The notes below the pieces were generated by a model. It did no database searches, was not told where the DNA came from, and saw nothing but the letters and a program-made list of their open reading frames with translations. Shown in pieces: positions 25,301-34,800 of a DNA stretch of 64,000 nt. Both the position numbers and the translations under genes were made by a program. Origin of the DNA: an uncultured Ellagibacter sp. (GTDB lineage Bacteria; Actinomycetota; Coriobacteriia; Coriobacteriales; Eggerthellaceae). The DNA lies in contig NZ_CAKTTZ010000003.1 of the NCBI RefSeq assembly GCF_934617235.1, positions 27,385 to 91,384 of the forward strand, in the 5' to 3' direction. Position 1 is the stretch's first letter. The number at the start of each line of letters is the position of its first letter.

Positions 25301-26815
25301 TTACAGCCCCAGGTCGGCCGCCACTTCGGCCGCGCACTTGAGCGCGTCGGCCATCGAGCTCACCACGAGCGAGCTGCCGTTGCGCGCATCGCCCGCGACA
25401 TACACTGCGGCACGACTCGCCGCAGCAGCGTCTTCGGCGAGCTCAGCGCGATGCGTCGCCGCGGCCGCGCCGGTCGCGCCGCCTTCCATCACGGGAAGGG
25501 GACGGCCCGTCGTCGCCACGGGAACGCCGAACGCATCGAACACGCCGCGCTCGGGACCCGCGAAACCGCAAGCGACAAGCACCAGCTGCGCATCGATTTC
25601 CCGCTCAGAGCCCTCGACCGCAAAAGGCTTGCCCGCCGACCAATCGAGCAAGTGAACCTGAAGCCCGCGCACGTGCCCGTTGTCGTCCAGGAGCACACGC
25701 TGCGTGTCAGCGCACCATTCACGCAGGTCATCACCCTGAAGCGCAATAGCCTCCTCCTGGCCGTAGTCGGTCTTTTTCACGTTGGGCCACTCCGGCCACG
25801 CATTGGAGGCCGCACGCACCTCGGACGCGCAGGGGCCGTATTCCAGCTGGCGCACCGTGCGCGCACCCTGGCGCACCGCCGTACCCATGCAGTCGTTGCC
25901 CGTATCGCCGCCGCCGACAACGACGACGTCTTTGCCCTCGGCGCTGATAGCAGGCTCGCGGCCCTCGAGCAGCGCGCGCGTCTGCTCGGTGAGATAATCG
26001 ACCGCGTAGACCACGTCACCCGAGGCGAGGCCTTCCTCGAAGCCTTCGGCGCGAACACCGCGTGCCGCACACGCGCCCGCCGCCACGACAACCGCGTCGA
26101 ATTCCTCGGCAAGCCCCACAGCCACCGCGGAATCGGCCGCGTCGGTGTTCAGGCGAAACTCGATGCCCAGCTCGGCCATGAGCTCGGTGCGGCGCGTGAC
26201 CACCGACTTCTCGAGCTTCATGTTCGGGATGCCGTACATGAGAAGGCCGCCCGCACGGTCGTGGCGCTCGACCACCGTGACGCGGGCACCGCGGCGCGCG
26301 AGATCCCAAGCGGCGACCAAACCCGCAGGTCCCGAACCGATTACGGCAATGCTCGGCGCATCTGCGGCCGCAGGCGCGAACCTGCGCGGCCCGCCGTGTT
26401 CCCATTGCCAATCGGAGATGGCGCGCTCGTTGTCGTGGATTGTCACGGGCTCGTCGTTGCGGCCTAAGTTGCACGCCGCCTCGCACAGCGCCGGGCACAC
26501 GCGGCTCGTGAACTCGGGCATGGGACTCGTGAGCGACAGACGCGCCGCCGCCTCGCCCCACTGGCCGCGCCACGCGAGGTCGTTCCACTCGGGAATCAGG
26601 TTGTGAAGCGGGCACCCCGAGGGGCGTGCCTTCCCAAACGAGGCCCCGAACTGGCAAAACGCCACGCCACATGCCATGCAGCGGCTCGCCTGCTCGCGCT
26701 GGCCCTCTTCGGGAAGATTCACACCCAGCTCGTTGAAATCCTGCGTGCGCTCCGCAACGGGACGCAGGTCATGAGCATGACGACCATGCTCCAAAAATGC
26801 TCCTGGCTTGCCCAT
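25301..26815 (-). CDS. gltD: Glutamate synthase small subunit
   Basis: A 504-residue NAD(P)H-dependent subunit that feeds electrons to GltB. The N-terminal ferredoxin-like part has Cys clusters RCMACGVAFC, SGCPLHN and CPALCEAACN for [4Fe-4S] centres. FAD binding is shown by IAVIGSGPAGLVAAWDLARR near residue 155 and NAD(P) binding by VVVVGGGDTGNDCMG near 300. The C-terminus GDARNGSSLVVSSMADA closes the flavoprotein fold. The start lies four bases after the gltB stop, so the two are co-translated. Confidence 0.97.
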   Translation of the reverse strand: MGKPGAFLEHGRHAHDLRPVAERTQDFNELGVNLPEEGQREQASRCMACGVAFCQFGASFGKARPSGCPLHNLIPEWNDLAWRGQWGEAAARLSLTSPMPEFTSRVCPALCEAACNLGRNDEPVTIHDNERAISDWQWEHGGPRRFAPAAADAPSIAVIGSGPAGLVAAWDLARRGARVTVVERHDRAGGLLMYGIPNMKLEKSVVTRRTELMAELGIEFRLNTDAADSAVAVGLAEEFDAVVVAAGACAARGVRAEGFEEGLASGDVVYAVDYLTEQTRALLEGREPAISAEGKDVVVVGGGDTGNDCMGTAVRQGARTVRQLEYGPCASEVRAASNAWPEWPNVKKTDYGQEEAIALQGDDLREWCADTQRVLLDDNGHVRGLQVHLLDWSAGKPFAVEGSEREIDAQLVLVACGFAGPERGVFDAFGVPVATTGRPLPVMEGGATGAAAATHRAELAEDAAAASRAAVYVAGDARNGSSLVVSSMADALKCAAEVAADLGL

Positions 26816-26818
26816 CGC

Positions 26819-29800
26819 TTACTTCCCTTCCGTCATGGCGTCGAACGCGATCTGCAACGCCTCTTCATGCGACTTCCCCGATGCCTCGGCGGCCTCGACC
26901 GCGTTGATCACGCGCTCGTAATCGCGGGGAATCACCTTCACGAACAGCTTCTTCAATGTGTTGAACTGGTAGAGCAGCTTGATGCCGCGCGGCGACTGCG
27001 TGCGCTCGGCATGCTCCTCAATCAGACTGCGGATGAGCTCGATCTCGTCCTCGGAGGGCTCGCACAGGCGCACCATGTCGAGGTTGCAGTTGTCCGCGAG
27101 CGTGCCGAACTTGTCGTACACGTACGCCACGCCGCCCGACATGCCCGCCGCGAAGTTCGGCCCGACCTCGCCCAAGATGAGCGCGATGCCGCCGGTCATG
27201 TACTCGCAGCCGTGGTTGCCCACACCCTCGACGACCACCGTGGCGCCCGAGTTGCGCACGGCGAAACGCTGGCCGGAAAGGCCGTTCACAAAGCCCTTTC
27301 CGCTGGTCGCGCCATAGAACGCCACGTTGCCCACGACCACGTTCTCGTCGAACTTATACGTGGCGGCCTCAGGCGGGCGCACCGTCAGGATGCCACCCGA
27401 AAGGCCCTTGCCGAAGTAGTCGTTCGCGTCACCCTCGATGTTCAGCGTGATGCCGCGCGGCAGGAAGGCGCCGAAGCTCTGCCCGCCCGAGCCGTCGCAG
27501 TCCACCGTGATCGAGCCCTCGGGAAGCCCCTCGGGATGTTGGCGCGTCACCTGGCTGCCGAGCATCGTTCCCACGCAGCGGTTCACGTTGGCGATGTCGG
27601 CGCTGAAGCGGATGGGGCGCAGATGCTCACGCGCGTCGGCCGTGTAGGGGATGAACAGCGTCGCGTCGAGCGCGCGGTCGAGCTGGCAATCGGGCGCCAT
27701 CGAGGGGAGGAAGTGCTTGCCCTCGGCACCGGGGATGGCCTGGCCGAACTCATTGGTGGCCGTGGCGAGCATGTCGGCGAGGTCCATCTCGTTCGCCTTC
27801 CAGTTGCCCGGCACCTCGACCTGGCGCAGGTACTCGGGATGGCCCACCATCGCATCAACCGTGCGGAATCCGAGCTGCGCCATGATTTCGCGCATTTCTT
27901 CGGCCACGAACATCATGAAGTTCACGACGTATTCGGGTTTGCCGGCAAAGCAGCTGCGCAGCTTGCAGTTCTGCGTCGCGACGCCGACGGGGCAGGTGTC
28001 CTGCTGGCAGTCGCGCTGCATCATGCAACCCATGGCGACGAGCGGCATGGTGGCAAAGCCGAACTCCTCGGCGCCGAGCAGTGCGGCCATGACCACATCG
28101 CGCCCGCACATGAGCTTGCCGTCGGTTTCCACGACAACGCGACTGCGCAGGCCGTTGCGCAGAAGTGTCTGCTGCGTTTCGGCGAGGCCGATCTCGAACG
28201 GGATGCCCGCATGGTAGATCGAGTCGCGCGGGGCTGCGCCCGTGCCGCCGTTGTGGCCGGAAATGGTGATCTTGTCGGCGCCGCCCTTGGCAACGCCCGT
28301 CGCGATAGTTCCCACGCCCGCGAGAGCACACAACTTCACCGACACGCGCGCACCGGGGTTCGCGTTTTTCAGGTCGAAGATGAGCTCGGCTAAGTCCTCG
28401 ATCGAGTAGATGTCGTGGTGCGGCGGCGGGGAAATGAGCCCCACACCTGGGGTGGAGCGACGTACCTCGGCGATCCAGGGGTACACCTTCTTGCCGGGCA
28501 AATGGCCGCCCTCGCCCGGCTTCGCGCCCTGCGCCATCTTGATCTGGATCTCAATGGCCGAAGACAGATAGCGGCTCGTCACGCCGAAGCGGCCCGACGC
28601 CACCTGCTTGATGGCGCTGCACTTGCTGTCGCCGTTGGGAAGCGGCGTCTCGCGCGCCGGGTCCTCGCCGCCTTCGCCCGTGTTCGATTTGCCTCCGAGG
28701 CGATTCATCGCGATGGCCAGGCACTCGTGCGCTTCCTTGGAAATGGAGCCGTAGCTCATGGCGCCCGTGTTGAAGCGCTTGACAATCTCGCTTGCAGGCT
28801 CGACCTCGTCGATCGGCACCGGGGCGCCCTGCGGCGCGAAGTCGAGCAAATCGCGCAGCGTGACCGCGCGGCCGGGAACGTGGCACGCGGCGCTGTATTC
28901 CTTGAACAGATCGTAGTCGCCTTCGCGCACCGCACGCTGGAGCAGATAAATCGTCTGGGGGTTGATCAGGTGCTCCTCGCCGTCGATCGGGCGCCACGAG
29001 GTCACGCCGAGCGTCGGAAGCTGATCGGGCGCGGGCGTCTTGTCGAGCGCAATCGCCTTGTCGTAGCGCTCGTTCAGCTCGCGTTGCACACCCGCGGCAT
29101 CAAGACCGCCGATGCGCGTGGACGTATGCGTGAAGCACTCGTCGACGAACGCGTCGTCAAGGCCCAGAATCTCGAAGATCTGCGCGGAATGGTAGCCCTG
29201 CATCGTGGAGATGCCCATCTTCGACATGATGGACGTGATGCCCGCAGTGACCGCCTTATCGTAGTTCGCAACAGCCGTGTCGCCGTCCACATCGAGTTCG
29301 CCGCGCTCGCACAGATCGCGGATGCACTCGTGCGCCATGTACGGGTAGATTCCCGATGCGGAATAGCCCACCAAGCAGGCGAAATCATGCGCCCGCATGG
29401 CGTCGCCGGCTTCCACGAGAAGGTCGGCGTCGGTGCGCAGACCCACGTTAATCAGGTGGTTGTGCACCGCAGCGAGCGACAGAAGGCTCGGGATGGGAAC
29501 CTCGCCCTCGCCCGCGCGGTCGGACAGCACGATCAGGTTCGCACCGCCGCGCACGGCCGCTTCCACGTTTTCGCGCAATGCGGCAAGCGCGCCTTCAAGC
29601 GCACCCGGCTTAGCGTCGCGCGGATAAGTGCAGCTGAAGCGCGCCGTCTTGAATCCGACGCGATCGATCGAGCACAGGCGGTTGAACTCGTCGTGCGTGA
29701 GCATCGGACTCTCGAGGCGCACGAGGCGGCACGTGTCGCGGCAGTCTTCCAAGAGATTGCCGTGGTTGCCGACGTAGAGCACCGTCGAGGTGACGAAGCT

Positions 29801-31504
29801 TTCGCGCAGCGCGTCGATCGGCGGGTTCGTCACCTGGGCGAACAGCTGGTTGAAGTAGTCGAAGAAGCTGCGGGTCTTTTTGGAGAGACACGCAAGCGGC
29901 GCGTCGGTGCCCATGGATGCAAGCGGAACCTGGCCCTTGTTCGCCATGGGACGGATGAGCTCCTGCACGTCGTCGAAGTGGTAACCCAGCTTGGCCATGC
30001 GGCGCGTGAAGGGCACGTTCGCATCCTTCTCCGCGGCAACCTTGGCAGCCGCGGCAGCAGGCTCGGGCAGGGGCAAGTCGTCGACGGAGAGCGTTTCCTC
30101 GCCGAGCCAATCGCGGTAGGGCTTTTCGTTCGCATAGCGGTTGCGAATCTCGTCGTTCCAGATAACACGCCCCTGAGCAGGGTCTACTTCGAGCATCTCG
30201 CCAGGGCCGAGGCACCCCGCCTGCAGGATGTCCTCAGGATCGACGTCGATTGTCCCCACCTCAGAGGACAAGATGAGCCAATCCTTGCGCGTAATGTAAT
30301 AGCGCGCCGGGCGCAGGCCGTTGCGGTCGAGAGCGGCACCGAGCATGCGGCCGTCGGTAAACGCGATGGCGGCAGGCCCGTCCCAAGGCTCCATGAGCAT
30401 GGACTGGTAGGCGTCGTAGGCGCGGCGCTTCTCGTCGATGCGGTCGTTGTTGTCCCACGGCTCGGGGATCATCATGGTGACGGCGCGATCGAGCGGACGA
30501 CCGTTCATCGTCAGGAACTCGAGTACGTTGTCCAAGATGGCGGAGTCGGAGCCCTCGCGGTTGATAATCGGCAGGATCTTCTTCAGGTCCTCGCCGAGCA
30601 CCGGGCTGTAAAGCTTCGGCTCGCGTGCGCGCGTCCATGAGATGTTGCCGCGCAGCGTGTTGATCTCGCCGTTGTGGATGATGTAGCGGTTCGGATGCGC
30701 GCGCTCCCACGACGGCGTCGTGTTCGTGGAGTAGCGCGAATGCACGAGCGCAAGGGAGGTCTCGACCGCCGCGTCGTTCAAGTCGGTGAAGAAGCGGCGC
30801 ATCTGGGTCGCCACGAGCATGCCCTTGTAGACGATAGTGCGGCTCGACATCGAGCACACGTAGAAGATCTTGTTCGCGAGCGCCGGGTTCGCATCAGCTG
30901 CGCGCTCGATGGTGCGACGGCACACATAGAGCTTGCGCTCGAAATCTTGGCCTGCGGAAACGTCTTCTGGGCGACGCAAGAAAGCCTGCAGGATCGTCGG
31001 CATGCACGCTTGCGCGGTGCTGCCAAGGTCGTGCGGATCGACCGGCACCTCACGCCAAAACATCAAGGGCACGCCGCACTTCGCGCAGCCTTCCTCGAAG
31101 ACGCGCTTCGCATCGCGCACGCCGATTTCGTCATCGTGCGGGAAGAAGAGCATGGCGACGCCGTAGTCGCCTTCCCCCGGCAAAAGTTGGCCTTCTTTTT
31201 GCGCTTCCTTGCGGAAGAAGCGGTGCGGAATCTGGAAGAGCACGCCTGCGCCGTCGCCGGTGTTGCGCTCGAGCCCCGTGCCGCCACGATGCTCCAAGTT
31301 GACCAGCACCGATAGCGCATCATCCAGCATGGCGTGGCTGCGCTCGCCTTTCAGATGCGCAAGCGCGCCGATGCCGCACGCATCGTGCTCGTACGATTCG
31401 CGGTAAAGACCCCTCGCGGGCTGCTTCGCCTCGCCAGCCGCGCATGCCCCTTGCGCAGCTTCGCAACGAGGCGCCCCCGCCTGTTCGCTCAGTTGATAGT
31501 TCAT
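26819..31504 (-). CDS. gltB: Glutamate synthase large subunit
   Basis: A 1561-residue FMN/[3Fe-4S] enzyme that makes two glutamates from glutamine and 2-oxoglutarate. A 42-residue propeptide precedes the catalytic amidotransferase Cys43 (HDACGIGALAHLKG). The FMN TIM barrel includes KPGEGGHLPGKKVYPWIAEV and SGHNGGTGAAPRDSIYHAG, and the cluster ligands lie in CMMQRDCQQDTC near residue 1160. The C-terminal beta-helix (GLSGGILTVRPPE, GATSGKGFVNGLSGQRFA) is complete. It forms an operon with gltD and is preceded by a promoter overlapped by a 14-bp inverted repeat. Confidence 0.98.
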   Translation of the reverse strand: MNYQLSEQAGAPRCEAAQGACAAGEAKQPARGLYRESYEHDACGIGALAHLKGERSHAMLDDALSVLVNLEHRGGTGLERNTGDGAGVLFQIPHRFFRKEAQKEGQLLPGEGDYGVAMLFFPHDDEIGVRDAKRVFEEGCAKCGVPLMFWREVPVDPHDLGSTAQACMPTILQAFLRRPEDVSAGQDFERKLYVCRRTIERAADANPALANKIFYVCSMSSRTIVYKGMLVATQMRRFFTDLNDAAVETSLALVHSRYSTNTTPSWERAHPNRYIIHNGEINTLRGNISWTRAREPKLYSPVLGEDLKKILPIINREGSDSAILDNVLEFLTMNGRPLDRAVTMMIPEPWDNNDRIDEKRRAYDAYQSMLMEPWDGPAAIAFTDGRMLGAALDRNGLRPARYYITRKDWLILSSEVGTIDVDPEDILQAGCLGPGEMLEVDPAQGRVIWNDEIRNRYANEKPYRDWLGEETLSVDDLPLPEPAAAAAKVAAEKDANVPFTRRMAKLGYHFDDVQELIRPMANKGQVPLASMGTDAPLACLSKKTRSFFDYFNQLFAQVTNPPIDALRESFVTSTVLYVGNHGNLLEDCRDTCRLVRLESPMLTHDEFNRLCSIDRVGFKTARFSCTYPRDAKPGALEGALAALRENVEAAVRGGANLIVLSDRAGEGEVPIPSLLSLAAVHNHLINVGLRTDADLLVEAGDAMRAHDFACLVGYSASGIYPYMAHECIRDLCERGELDVDGDTAVANYDKAVTAGITSIMSKMGISTMQGYHSAQIFEILGLDDAFVDECFTHTSTRIGGLDAAGVQRELNERYDKAIALDKTPAPDQLPTLGVTSWRPIDGEEHLINPQTIYLLQRAVREGDYDLFKEYSAACHVPGRAVTLRDLLDFAPQGAPVPIDEVEPASEIVKRFNTGAMSYGSISKEAHECLAIAMNRLGGKSNTGEGGEDPARETPLPNGDSKCSAIKQVASGRFGVTSRYLSSAIEIQIKMAQGAKPGEGGHLPGKKVYPWIAEVRRSTPGVGLISPPPHHDIYSIEDLAELIFDLKNANPGARVSVKLCALAGVGTIATGVAKGGADKITISGHNGGTGAAPRDSIYHAGIPFEIGLAETQQTLLRNGLRSRVVVETDGKLMCGRDVVMAALLGAEEFGFATMPLVAMGCMMQRDCQQDTCPVGVATQNCKLRSCFAGKPEYVVNFMMFVAEEMREIMAQLGFRTVDAMVGHPEYLRQVEVPGNWKANEMDLADMLATATNEFGQAIPGAEGKHFLPSMAPDCQLDRALDATLFIPYTADAREHLRPIRFSADIANVNRCVGTMLGSQVTRQHPEGLPEGSITVDCDGSGGQSFGAFLPRGITLNIEGDANDYFGKGLSGGILTVRPPEAATYKFDENVVVGNVAFYGATSGKGFVNGLSGQRFAVRNSGATVVVEGVGNHGCEYMTGGIALILGEVGPNFAAGMSGGVAYVYDKFGTLADNCNLDMVRLCEPSEDEIELIRSLIEEHAERTQSPRGIKLLYQFNTLKKLFVKVIPRDYERVINAVEAAEASGKSHEEALQIAFDAMTEGK

Positions 31505-31561
31505 ATGCGATCCTTCGTCTATAGGGCTGCCGTTTTACCAAAATGGCAGTCTATGACGTAG

Positions 31562-31637
31562 TGTATCGGCTCTTTCACGCTTTGTTTCAAGCTGCAACAT
31601 GGTTATGACAACCTGGAAACACACTTGAAACAAAGCG
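31562..31637 (-). promoter_or_regulatory. gltB promoter with overlapping 14-bp inverted repeat
   Basis: On the minus strand, TTGAAA (31585-31590), a 17-bp spacer and GATACA (31562-31567) form a promoter about 60 bp before gltB. The -35 lies inside a perfect inverted repeat: CGCTTTGTTTCAAG at 31578-31591 and CTTGAAACAAAGCG at 31624-31637, 32 bp apart. This is a good operator candidate for nitrogen or glutamate control. Confidence 0.6.
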
Positions 31638-31814
31638 CTCGCGATGCGACGGCGGACGGCAAAAAGCATGGGGGGAGCAAGGGCGAGCGGCGGGAAGGGC
31701 GAGCAGGAAAACGAGGGGACGGGAGCGAAGAACAACGGGAAAGCGTGAGGCGGGAAGCGGGCGCCTCGTGTACGCGAAACGCCCGCCCAACTCACGGCAG
31801 CACTCGAGTCCCGA
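31638..31814. other. Gene-free purine-rich spacer
   Basis: The + strand from about 31662 to 31760 is mostly G and A. A stem GCGGGCG/CGCCCGC (31757-31786) lies just past the activase stop but has no T tract, so it is a weak terminator candidate. I see no gene here. Confidence 0.5.
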
Positions 31815-34800
31815 TTACGCGAGCTCGGTTTCCACCTCGAGCTTACCCGCGTCCTGCGCTTTGCCATGCGACCCGTCAGCGTTCACGAAAGTGTCGCGAG
31901 CCGCGCGGGCCTCCGCCTCCTTCTCCGCCAGATTCGCCTTCGCGACCGAGATCATCAGCTTGATGCGGTTAAGCTGGTTCACCTCCGACGCACCCGGGTC
32001 ATAGTCGACGGCCACGATGTTGCTCTCGGGATAGCGGCGGCGCAGCTCCTTGATCACAGCCTTGCCAACCACGTGGTTCGGCAGGCACGCGAACGGCTGG
32101 GTGCACACCACGTTCGGCGCGCCGGTCTTGATGAGCTCCACCATCTCGGCGGTGAGCAGCCACCCCTCGCCCATCGAGTTGCACAGCGAGAGGATCTCGC
32201 TCGCATATTCGGCCAGCTCATAGATGTTCGCCGGCGGGTTGAAGCGCGACGACTCGGCAAGCGCCTTGTTCACCGGCGCACGGAACTTCTTGATGGCGGA
32301 AAGTGCCACCTTCGACCCGAGCGCACCCTTCGAGCTGCGCCCGAGCGGATCTTTCTGGAAGATGCCGCCCGCAACGCCGAAGAGGAAGAACTCGATGAGC
32401 CCCGGCACCACGGCCTCGCACCCTTCGCGTTCGATCACGTCGACGATCTGGTTGTTCGCCGTGGGGTGGAACTTCACGAGGATCTCGCCCACCACACCGA
32501 CGCGCGGCTTGGTTCCCTCGCCCTGCAACGGCAGCGTGTCGAAGTCCTCCACGATCTGGCGGATCGTGCGCTTGAAACGACCGTAGGACTCTCCGCTTTC
32601 CAACTGGCCCTTGCACGTAGCCATCCAGTGGTCGAACAGGCGATTCGCGCTACCGGGCTCGACCTCGTAGGGGCGCGTGCGGTAGAGACATTGCATGAGC
32701 ACGTCGCCGTACTGCAGCGCATACACGGCCTGGAGCAGCATCTTCGGCGTGATCTTGAAGCCGGGGTTGTGCTCGCCCAAGTCCTTGAACGAGATGGCGA
32801 TCACGGGAATGTGCGCGAGGCCCACAGCTTTCAGCGCCTTGCGGATAAGCGAGATGTAGTTGGTGGCACGGCAACCGCCGCCCGTCTGCGTGATGAGCAC
32901 GGCAAGCTTGTCGGTGTCGTAGCGCCCCGACATGACGGCTTCCATAATCTGGCCGGTGACCAGGATGGACGGGTAGCAGATGTCGTTGTTCACGTACTTG
33001 AGGCCCGCGTCCACCGCGCCGTGGTCCACGCTCGGCAGAAGCTCGACGTTGTAGCCGAAGCGGCTGAAGATGGGCACCAAAAGCTCGAAATGGTACGGCG
33101 CCATCTGCGGGGCCAAGATGGTGTAGCCCTGTTCCTTCATCTCCTCAGTGAACACCGCGCGCGGGAACTCCGTGTCGGCACCTTCGCGCTGGCGCATGCG
33201 CTCCTGAGCCTCGGGCGCAGCCTTCTCGTTGAACGCATCGGGGATGGCGTCGGGCGAGATCTCTATGTCGCACGCAGGGCAACTTGCGGGCTTCGCGGTA
33301 CGTTCGGCCTCTTCATCGGCCTGATCCTTCAGCGCGGCAAGGAGGCTGCGCACGCGGATGCGCGCGGCGCCCAAGTTGGACACCTCGTCGATTTTAAGCA
33401 CGGTGTACACCTTGCCCGCCGACTCGAGAATCTCCTGCACCTGGTCGGTGGTGAGCGCGTCCAAGCCGCAACCGAACGAGTTCAGCTGGATGAGGTCGAG
33501 GTCGCGACGCTCGGTCGCCACCTTCGCCGCGGCATAGAGGCGCGTGTGGTACATCCACTGATCGACCAGGCGAATCGGGCGCTCGAGCGTGCCCAAGTGC
33601 GCGATGGAGTCCTCGGTGAGCACCGCCAGCCCGAAGCTTGTGAGCAGCTCGGGGATGGCATGATTGATCTCGGGGTCGTTATGATAGGGACGGCCCGCCA
33701 GCACGATGCCGTGGGTGCCCGTTTCCTCCATCCACTTCAGGGTCTCGGTGCCCTTCACGCGCATGTCGCGCTTGAACGCCTCGTCCTCGGCCCAAGCGGC
33801 GTCGACCGCAGCGTCCACATCCGCCTGCGTCGGGGCGGCAACACCTTCGCCCATGAGCTCGGGGTGCGCCTCGATAAGCTCCACCATCAGGCGTTTCTTC
33901 AGGTGTTCCTTCTTATCGTAGGGCAACCACGGGTTCAAGAACTGCGTCGACGACTCACGCAACTCGTCGATGTTCAGGCGCAGCGCCTCGGCGTAGCTCG
34001 CAACGATCGGGCAGTTGAAATGGTTGCCCGCCGTGTCGTCCTCCTGGCGCTCCCATTTGCTGCAGGGGAACCAGATGAAGTCCGGATGCTTGTCGAGCAG
34101 ATTCATGATGTGACCGTGCGAGAGCTTCGCCGGGTAGCACACGCTCTCCGACGGCATGGATTCGATGCCCGCCTCGTAGGTCTTCTTCGTGGACGGGTCG
34201 GAAAGCACCACGCGCCATCCGAGCTTCGTGAAGAAGGTGAACCAGAACGGGTAGTTCTCATACATGTTGAGCGCGCAGGGAATACCCACCGTGCCGCGCG
34301 GGGCTTTGTCGGCGGAAAGCGGCGTGTAGTGGTCGAACAGGCGCTTGCTCTTGTACTCGAAAAGGTTCGGCACCTGCTGAGATTTCTTGTCGAGCGAGCC
34401 AGCACCCTTCTCGCAGCGGTTGCCTGTGATGAAGCGGCGATGCTTGCCGGTGCTTTCATCCTTACCGAAGTCGTTCACCGTGAGCAGGCAGGCGTTCGAG
34501 CAGCCCTTGCAACGCACGGTCTTGTGCGTGGGAGCGAGCGACTCGATCTGCTCGAGGGAAAGCAACGTGGATTTGACCTGCAGGGCGGCTTCTTCGGCGT
34601 CGGCGGAACTCCGCTCAGAAGCTTCGCAGCCTTCGCTGCGTCCCGCGGACGCCGAAGCAACCTGGTCGGAAGCCGATTCAACCTGCGGGACGGCGGCAGC
34701 CGCGGTCGAGCTGCGCTCAGAATCTTCGCAGCCTTCGCTCCGCTCGCCGGCGGCTTCCGCCTGATCGGAGTTGAGGGCGTCAGCTGCTTCAACTTTCTCC

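Noticed and set aside
28415..30640. 741-codon + strand frame opposite gltB
   Set aside because: Same shadow effect; gltB on the other strand is complete with all family motifs.
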